Below, one piece after another: positions 56,914 to 64,000 of a stretch of 64,000 bases of DNA. Under the pieces are notes generated by a model. It saw only the letters and a list, made by a program, of their open reading frames with translations. It had not been told where the DNA came from and did not search any database. This DNA comes from Zarea fungicola (taxonomy: Eukaryota; Ascomycota; Sordariomycetes; Hypocreales; Cordycipitaceae): positions 1-64,000 of the forward strand of contig FWCC01000040.1 of the NCBI GenBank assembly GCA_900169235.1, given 5' to 3'. Every line of letters begins with the position of its first letter. The stretch's first letter is position 1. The position numbers and the translations under genes were made by a program.

Positions 56914-59010
56914 ATGTCATCCAAAATGATCAACCCTGCGGAAAAGTACGACCCATTTCCGAGTCTGTATCTTCCGAATAGAAAATGGCCAGGTAAAACT
57001 CTAAAAATAGCCCCTCGCTGGCTGTCGACGGATTTACGGGACGGAAACCAGGCCCTGGCAGAGGTACAATTCTCTGGACATAGCGTCAATCTTTTTTAAC
57101 TAACATGCTGTCACAGCCTATGAATGGCGACGCCAAATTTCGACTATTTCAATTTCTACTTCAGATGGGCTACAAAGAAATTGAAGTTTCTTACCCCTCT
57201 GCATCTCAGACTGAATATGAGTTTACGCGACATCTCATTACCTCTCGTGCAATTCCCGACGATGTTACGATCCAGGTCATGGCACCAGCCCGCGAAGACC
57301 TTATTCGCACCACCATAGAGTCAGTTCGCGGTGCCAAAAAGGTTATCCTCCATATCCACCTATCTACATCTCCCTGTTTCCAGGAGGTTGTGTTCAATTT
57401 GTCTGAAGAGGAAATGATCGCCCTTGCAGTGCGCTGCACCAAGATGATTAAGGAGCTCACCAAGGATTGCTCCGATCCAGAAATGAACAGTATTGAGTGG
57501 ACACTTGAGTTTACACCAGAGAACTTCCAAGATACCACTGTTGAATTTGGGCTGGATATCTGCGAAGCAGTCAAGGCCGCGTGGCAACCTACACGAGAGA
57601 TGCCCATCATCTTCAATCTCACGTCGACTGTTGAGATGGCCATGCCCAATATGTTTGCGGACCAAGTCGAATTCTTTTGTGACCACATTACGGATAGAGA
57701 CAAAGTTTGCGTGTCGCTTCATAACCATAATGACCGTGGCTGCGCTGTTGCCACGGCTGAGCTCTCTCAACTTGCCGGCGCCGATCGCGTCGAGGGCTGC
57801 TTATTTGGGAACGGCGAGCGAACTGGTAATGTTGACCTCGTGACGCTCGGTATGAATCTCTTCACACAGGGTATTGATCCTGGAATTGATTTCTCTGATA
57901 TAAACCAAGTCGTTCGTATCATCGAAGAACTCACCCAGATCCCCGTGCACCCTCGTGCTCCCTACGCTGGAAAGCTTGTATTTTGTACTTTTACTGGCAC
58001 ACACCAAGACGCCATTCGCAAGGGTTACAAGCGAATGGAGTCCGTTTCGAGGAAGCTGGGCCGCATGCCAAAATGGCGTATGCCATACCTGCCCATGGAT
58101 CCCGGTGATCTGGGCAGGAAGCATGAGGCCGTTATTCGCCTCAACTCGCAGAGCGGCAAAGGCGGCATTGCGTGGTATTTCCGCGACGTATTTCATGTAG
58201 AAATGCCTCGGGAACTCGAAATTACTTTCACAAAGATCGTGAAGAAGTACGCCAACGACATGCGACACGAAGTCGATCATAACGCAATTGAGGGACTATT
58301 CCGCAAGAATTACATGAAGTCTGAAAATGATGGGCTTCAACTTCTCAGCAGTGTACTTTTTGACAACAAGACAAATGACTGTGTCAATAGGGTAAATAGT
58401 CACTCTCATATCAATGGCTCCAGTGCTATTAATGGCGCTAATGGTCGCTTAAATGGCTATACGAATGGTCACTCCAACGGAAATTCGAACGCCGACTCAA
58501 ATGGGCTAATGAACGGTGGGCCCGTGCAACCATTCGAAAGGAGCAAACATGGATATGCAAATGGTCATGGATTAGATGCAAAGCTTAATGGACTGAGGCT
58601 GACATCTCATGGTGTGACTCTCGCCGCTCGAGTCGCCGTCGGCGCTGACATTGTAGACATTTCGGCCGAGTCACTCGACCTTGTTACCTGTTTGCCAAAG
58701 GCATTTAGACACTTAGGCCATGATCTTTGCATCCTAAGCCACCAATTATTACCAGTTGAGGATCCAAATGTCCTTTCAGGACCACAGAACACGGCAACAT
58801 TTGTCAAAATTGAGCTTTTAGACTCGTCGACCGTCACCTGGGGCGCGGCAATTGAAGAAGATCCGACCCGGTCGTCCTTACAGGCTGTAAGATAGCTATT
58901 CGTCCCCATTTACGAGTTTTTACACATGAATTCATACTAACAAGTTTGTACTATAGGTGCTCAATGCAGTCCAACGTCTAGTGACGCCGGAGATTGGGGC
59001 CGCAATTTAG
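56914..59010 (+). CDS. 2-isopropylmalate synthase paralogue of the cluster
   Basis: Claisen-type enzyme that normally condenses acetyl-CoA with 2-ketoisovalerate; cluster versions elongate other 2-keto acids (HtyA of the echinocandin pathway elongates a 4-hydroxyphenylpyruvate-derived chain). Three exons: 56914-57063, 57117-58886 and 58957-59010, 657 aa. The catalytic start is [15 protein letters not shown], divided by intron 1. [17 protein letters not shown], the metal-binding HNHNDRG (from H252) and [13 protein letters not shown] follow, so the TIM barrel is complete. Unlike housekeeping Leu4, residues about 469-535 form an Asn-Gly-rich linker of repeated NG-containing units before the C-terminal LeuA regulatory domain ([14 protein letters not shown]). 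The protein starts [12 protein letters not shown] without an obvious mitochondrial presequence. It is divergent from the NRPS. Substrate unknown; dehydratase, dehydrogenase and aminotransferase partners are not in the window. Confidence 0.9.
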
Positions 59011-59348
59011 AGAGGGAAGGCTGAAGCTTGCAGAATGCGACACATCACAAATAAGATAGATTGCAAACAATACGCTACGATCAGAAAATTAACTATTTCT
59101 CTATGTGACTACAAGTATTATCTCAAGTGTCATAAAATACTCCAAAAAAAGGCTGTTGGTTTTGATGAATTGGCTCCTGCCAAGTCCCTGTCAACACATT
59201 TCGATTTAATTGCACTTTAACACAACTCGTGGCCCAACAGAGTGCATCGACAAGCGTCACAACTCTGCCATTTCCCAGAGAGCGGAGCTATTGATAAATA
59301 ATTAATTTTTTTGGGAAATCTAACTGTATTCATTATTCTATCCGGGAT
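59011..59348. other. 3' region between convergent IPMS-like and ligase genes
   Basis: About 340 AT-rich bases between two converging stops. No feature seen. Confidence 0.4.
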
Positions 59349-61497
59349 CTACTCTTTTCCAGGCAGAAGTAGTGTTCTGGCCACAGCTCGAAGGTCCTTC
59401 TTAACAATTTTGCCCGTCGCATTGACAGGCAACGCCTCCGGAACACCATCGCCCGTTCCAACCCAAAAAAACTTCTCTGGCACTTTATGAGGCGCCAGTC
59501 GAATTCTCAGCCATATCTTCATCTCCTTATTCGAAATTTTCTGGCTTGCCGTCGCATGCTGCACAAACGCCACCACGACCTCGCCCCAGTACTCATCCGG
59601 TACGCCGACCACGGCTGAGGTTGCGATATCGGGATGAAGATCGAGGACTTTTTCAACATCGCTGGGATAAATATTTTCGCCTCCTAGATTTTATACATTA
59701 TTCTTTTAGTATTCCTTCCCTAAATTGTGTGTGTGGCGAAACGACTTTGGGGTCATGCGAACCCACCTCTCTTGAGCATGTCTTTTACACGACCGATGAT
59801 GGTGCAGCGTCCATCACTATCAATCTTAACCAAGTCACCTGTGCGAAGCCAGACTTTGCCTTTTGAGTCCCGTACCAACGTGCTGGTTGTGCTCTTCGGG
59901 TTGTTGTAGTAACCGTGAAAAGTCGGGTACCCGGAAACGAGCAACTCGCCCACCTCGCCAGGAGGCAACGTATTGAGATTATCGTCAACTACTCGTGCGG
60001 AGGTATGGGGCATTACGGTGCCGACAGACGTATGGTTATCAAGCAACGATACTTGTGAGGGGGTCGTCAAGAATGCTATGCACGACAGCTCAGTCATGCC
60101 TATTTTTTTCCTCCGCAGTTAGCCTCTGTTCCTTTAGGTAGGCAATTGAGAACATCCACCTACCGTAGCCGTATGCTAAGCCGTTAAAGTTGAATTCGCT
60201 ACTCAAGCGTGAGAGTAAGGAGCGGGAGAGGCTTGAGCCTGCGATGATACCTGTCCGAAGTTTGATATGTGGCGCATATTTTTGGGCGTCGGGGTGGTCA
60301 AGCATGGCCTGGAACATGGTCGGCACAGCATGCACAACTGTGCATCGGTTTTCTGAGAGAGACTTCAAGCTGGCTTCCGCCACGAACACATCTGATGGTA
60401 GAACAGCGGTGCCACCGTACACGAAAGCAGCAATGATGCCACAAACAAGGCCGAAGCAGTGAAAGACGGGAGAGCAACAGAGGATGACGTCGTCGGGAGT
60501 GAAACCCAGACGCTGGCCAACAAGTAAAGCATTATTCAGAAAATTTCTAAATTATGATCTATTAGCATGTTCATTTGTCTCATCCATAATTAAAAAAAAA
60601 TTAGAAAATGAGTAGAAATCTCGCACATATTCTTGAAACTTACCCATGTGATAGCATGGCAGCTTTTCTTGGACCAGTAGTCCCACTGGTAAACTGGATA
60701 CAGACTGTATCATCTATATTGGCCTTGGCCCAGTGTCTTTCCAGTAAGTTGTCGCCATTATCCTTATTTGATTGTTCAAGAAACTCGTCCCAAGTCAATA
60801 TGCCATTGTATGCGGGCTCATTCGATCCCAGCTGTACAATCTTTGATGGTTTGTCGCTTGCTCTTGCGATGTCCGCAATAAGCTGTCTGTACTTGCGATA
60901 TCCGATACGATCGGCAATAAAAATAACCTTGGGATCTAAGTTTCCACAATTTTCCAATTTTAGTACTGAGTAAACATGGGTGAGAAGAGGGGTGATTGCA
61001 TCGGCTCTGCCGCATTATTACTTGGCAAGTGACTGCCCATTGGAGATAACCATGCATTGTAAGAAAAGATTAATCGGTATCTTACCTAAAAACTCTATCG
61101 CTGGTATGATTTCTTCCATTGTAAAGGTTGGGTTAATGATGGCAAAGATGGCGCCAATTGCAGCCACGGCGTAAAAGAGCTCAGTATACTCGAGTGAGTT
61201 GCCCGCCAGGACAACGATACGGTCGTGTGGCCGTACACCCAGCTCAAGAAGGGCTGACGCAAGGCGTCGGCTACTGCCACGAAGCTGGTTGTAAGTTTTG
61301 CTCTTATTGTCTTGCCATTTAGAGATGATTGCTGTCTTGTCAGGACGAGTCTCGTCTTGGTTGTCGAGAAGCTGGCCAATATTGAATGTCTGCAAAGCGC
61401 CCGTTTCCGGACCTTGAAAAATCAGTTCATTAACTTTCTCTGTGCTAAGACATAGGTTATTTTCGCCTCTTGTAGGCAATGTGAGTGCTGGAGCCAT
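59349..61497 (-). CDS. Stand-alone acyl-AMP/acyl-CoA ligase
   Basis: ANL-superfamily adenylating enzyme that activates a carboxylic acid as acyl-AMP and passes it to CoA or a carrier domain. Five exons: 61497-61086, 61004-60644, 60546-60164, 60099-59767 and 59683-59349, 607 aa with closing phases. Motifs: FTSGTTGPRKAAMLSHG (242-258), MTELSC after exon 3, LRTGDLVKIDSDG, IIGRVKDMLKRGGENIYP across the last intron, and NATGKIVKKDLR with the catalytic Lys. GIIAGSSLSRSLLSRL and HAVPTMFQAMLDHP place it near fungal acyl-CoA ligases of the SidI type. No peroxisomal PTS1 is seen (it ends LPGKE). Comparable ligases in fungal lipopeptide clusters (EcdI for echinocandin) load the acid on an N-terminal carrier domain, which is just what the neighbouring NRPS lacks. 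Confidence 0.92.
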
Positions 61498-62552
61498 TTT
61501 GTAGTTCTCTTTCCTTTCTCTCTTCTGACTGCTACCCTTGACAGTGGCTAGTATTCGAGTCCAGGCACAGCCTAAACTTTCTACTCGAAGCTATATAATT
61601 AATAAATCTCAGTCCAACCTTAAGATTCCATAAACCAATGCCAACGTCCCAATACTGATCTTATTTTCCAGAATCGCTTTCCGATGCCCATTATCCCCCA
61701 TACCTTTTTTCATCGGCCAGATCGGTGTCGGAAATCTACCTGCCTAATTAGGAAGCCTCGGCTTATTACTTCCGATTTGGATCTGTTAGCTCCGTTCTAG
61801 TCTCAAATGATCGGTGCTCGCCCGCAACAAAAAGCAAAAAACCATGTAGTGGCGGGCGCCCCCCCAAATGAGGTGGAGTAGCAGCCACAGAAGTCGGCTT
61901 TCTCAGCATTCCACCGTTGTATCCGTCAGCAGCATTTGGGTAATTTTCAGGGATATGACGCACATCAGAGATTAGCTTTCCGGTTTTGGCCTGTATTAGT
62001 GGTTTGGGAGCACATTGTACAGCTCTGCTTAGGTCAGTGTTATGGAGCCTGCTCCCGGCGACTACCAGTATCATCGGAGTACCAAGAACGAGCTGAAACG
62101 CCACCGGCGTCAGCTTTTCTGCAAGCCACCAAATCGACGCACACAACAAAGGAGGCATCGCGGTACAAAGCGTTGCCAGAGAAGCATTGGTGACCTTTAA
62201 TGTTAAAAAAAAAAAAAAGAATGCTATGAAGTTGGCATATTGGTATCAAGATACAAATAGAGATCAAGCTGAGTGACCAAACACCGAAGTAATAGTCAAC
62301 ATTCTATACAGCTAAGACAATGCAGGGAATTGGGGCCGGCGGGAGAAATGCCACACGTGCAAACAAAGCAGGAATCAACCCATTTATACGATCCATCCGA
62401 GATATACAAAAGAAAGAACAAAAGAGAGGAAATATGGCATTTCAATAAATTCGTGACATTCTTGGTTTTATTATCCATCATCCGCGCCGGGATGCTCAAC
62501 ACAAAAGGAAATGAAGGGTGTTCGTTGATGACGACGAACAGGACTGTCTCGT
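61498..62552. other. Promoter of the ligase and 3' region of the right regulator
   Basis: About 1.05 kb between ligase start and regulator stop, both on the minus strand. CGG motifs cluster upstream of the ligase: CATCGGCC, TCGGTGTCGG near 61710-61730 and TCGGCT at 61758-61763, the same hexamer as before the Gfo/Idh/MocA gene. No coding frame is convincing. Confidence 0.4.
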
Positions 62553-63803
62553 TTAGCTAGAGTCGCCTGCGGTCCGTTTAGCGACAGCAACAACGCGATC
62601 TAGTGTGTTCTTGAAATCGACAATAGTATTTTCGAGATATCCAATGTTTGTGATGGCAAGGGCAGTTGGGTGACGGAGCGCTTTGAGCATTGCCTGTCCT
62701 CTGTTTCCGATGGCATCAAGTACGTCGATTGCTTGTTGGACCAAGTTCATGACTGCCATGAGTCGCATGCGTGGGTCTGAGACCATTACATATGTGCCAG
62801 CAAATCGAAGCTTAATTGACTGTTGCTTGGGGTCTGTGGCGGCAATGTAATGGAAGCAAGAGCCAGTCTGCTGGAAGAAGGAGATCAGGCAGACGAGGTC
62901 TGTGCAGCCGATGGTGCAGAGTTTGCAGTCTATGATTCCTTGGCAGCTTTGCATGAACTCGGAGGTGACCTCAAAGATATCGTTCGTTTCATGGACTATC
63001 ATGGCATTGTTGACGCGGTCAATGCTCTCTGCCAGCTTGTCACGGCACTGGCATTTTGCGGACGCAAAAACGCTCCCGTTGGAGGCGGCTGACGCAGAAC
63101 CATTGGAACTCTTGCTGGAAATGGTCGCTTGGACGCTACCCTCGCTATCAGATCCGGTATGGAAGGATGATATGTTGTCACTGCTGTAGTCCGGAATCGA
63201 AGTGATTTCCGAGGTAGTAAGATTGCCGACAAGGCCAAGGGGCATGTCAAGTGCTGGTTGCCAGGCACCGTAGGCGGTATATTGTGCCGTATGTGGTGTC
63301 TCGCTGCTCAAGCTTACAGCGATACTATCAAGCCAAGCGTCTGCACGATATGGCGCCGTTTGGTCGCGTAGTGAAGCCTCAGAATCGACGCTATTCTGAA
63401 GGTCTAGATTATGCGCTTGCCCCCCGCCGTGATTGGTATCAATGCTAATGGCTCTAGGTGTTGCTTCCATGTGCATCGACACTGGCGGCGTCTGTAATGT
63501 CATTGCCATAGATTCGCCGCTGGGTGCCGCCCCAACCTGCGTATTCTGGCTATTCTGGCTATTCTTGCGTACGCCAGCACCACCGCCGCCGCTGTTCGGA
63601 GTAGCGCCTTTGGCCTTGGTGTAGACGCAAGCAACGCCACGCGATGTACAGTGTCCGCAGGTTTGCTTGCCATCGCACTTGACTTTGGACGTACGACAGC
63701 CTTGGCAGGCTGTCATGGGACGGCGCACTGGTTTGGTGCCACGATGCGTCTCACTTTGCCATTTAAGCATGAAGTTGTCGGGGATGTCTGCTGTGCGCGA
63801 CAT
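62553..63803 (-). CDS. Zn2Cys6 transcription factor, right cluster regulator
   Basis: Nuclear zinc-cluster activator, single exon of 416 aa. I chose the ATG at 63803 (MSRTADIPDNFMLKWQ); 17 codons upstream start from TTG. The six cysteines are C33, C36, C43, C49, C52 and C59 with the same CX2CX6CX5CX2CX6C spacing as the left regulator. A Gly/Asn/Ser/Gln-rich linker follows, then a C-terminal domain beginning CQCRDKLAES and containing CKLCTIGCTDLVCLISFFQQTGSCF, an AflR-like Cys-rich regulatory domain. Shared blocks around both domains make it a clear paralogue of the protein at 40904-42156. The linkers differ completely and only the left copy has an intron. It borders the ligase gene and probably controls some or all of the cluster. 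Confidence 0.92.
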   Translation of the reverse strand: MSRTADIPDNFMLKWQSETHRGTKPVRRPMTACQGCRTSKVKCDGKQTCGHCTSRGVACVYTKAKGATPNSGGGGAGVRKNSQNSQNTQVGAAPSGESMAMTLQTPPVSMHMEATPRAISIDTNHGGGQAHNLDLQNSVDSEASLRDQTAPYRADAWLDSIAVSLSSETPHTAQYTAYGAWQPALDMPLGLVGNLTTSEITSIPDYSSDNISSFHTGSDSEGSVQATISSKSSNGSASAASNGSVFASAKCQCRDKLAESIDRVNNAMIVHETNDIFEVTSEFMQSCQGIIDCKLCTIGCTDLVCLISFFQQTGSCFHYIAATDPKQQSIKLRFAGTYVMVSDPRMRLMAVMNLVQQAIDVLDAIGNRGQAMLKALRHPTALAITNIGYLENTIVDFKNTLDRVVAVAKRTAGDSS

Positions 63804-64000
63804 GGTGGATGGAGTATCGTGGGGATCACCCAGCGGGAGGCGGAGAGCGAGCAAGACAACAAAGAAATCCGCGATTCGTTGTTTTTTCTCCTGCTATTTT
63901 TTTTTTTTTTTTGGGTAGCCTCTGTGGTCGCAGATGGTAAGAATAGATTGGCAGGGTAGATGCAATGACGGGGAGCAAAAGTATTAATAATGCAGGATGA
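63804..64000. other. Upstream region of the right regulator, window edge
   Basis: About 200 bases containing the leader of the regulator, with a T run of 17 at about 63896-63912. The window ends before any further gene. Confidence 0.4.

Noticed and set aside
1..64000. tRNA genes, rRNA or CRISPR arrays
   Set aside because: I looked for B-box (GGTTCGANTCC-like) sequences on both strands, rRNA-like blocks and regular direct repeats with spacers; none was convincing.

Overview
This window is nuclear DNA from a filamentous ascomycete (Pezizomycotina, most likely Sordariomycetes/Hypocreales). The evidence is short GT-AG introns of about 45-85 bases with CTAAC-type branch sites, eukaryotic housekeeping genes (Arl1, eL39, Skp1, Smp3, uL1, Trm732), and a secondary-metabolite region with a fungal multimodular NRPS, a multi-intron P450 and Zn2Cys6 regulators. 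The genus cannot be fixed by eye. Twenty protein-coding genes are supported, most with reconstructed exon structures whose reading phases close.

Left part (1-27 kb): mostly conserved housekeeping genes. These are an orphan 342-aa protein (1337-2365), the Golgi GTPase Arl1 (4876-5812, minus), ribosomal protein eL39 (7133-7793), Skp1 (9112-9842, minus), the GPI mannosyltransferase Smp3 (14189-16030), ribosomal protein uL1 (16420-17145, minus) divergent from a Trm732/THADA protein (17534-22444), a DUF3074 protein (22757-24871, minus) and an MDR-family dehydrogenase (25820-27046, minus). A long gene-free block (9.8-14.2 kb) is littered with TAGGTA/TACCTA repeats.

Middle (27-41 kb): accessory genes. 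They are a 72-aa conserved small protein split by an intron (27454-27754, minus), a 14-TM DHA2-type MFS efflux pump (28464-30152, minus), two divergent SAM methyltransferases (32387-33337 minus; 33992-34954 plus, the latter of the AusD type with a GC-AG intron) and an HSL-type alpha/beta hydrolase (35209-36467). A 4.4-kb gene-poor stretch follows.

Right part (40.9-63.8 kb): an apparently uncharacterised biosynthetic gene cluster, bracketed by two paralogous Zn2Cys6 regulators (40904-42156 and 62553-63803). Between them lie a P450 (43930-45963), a Gal80-like Gfo/Idh/MocA protein (46675-47952), a secreted GH84 glycosidase (48038-50017, minus), a T-C-A-T-C NRPS of about 1671 aa (51197-56337, minus), a divergently transcribed 2-isopropylmalate-synthase paralogue with an Asn-Gly-rich linker (56914-59010), and a stand-alone acyl-AMP/CoA ligase (59349-61497, minus). 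The simplest reading is that the ligase primes the N-terminal carrier domain of the NRPS with an acid, possibly one elongated by the IPMS-like enzyme. The single A domain then adds one amino acid, the terminal C domain releases or condenses the product, and the P450 tailors it. The product is not predicted with confidence.
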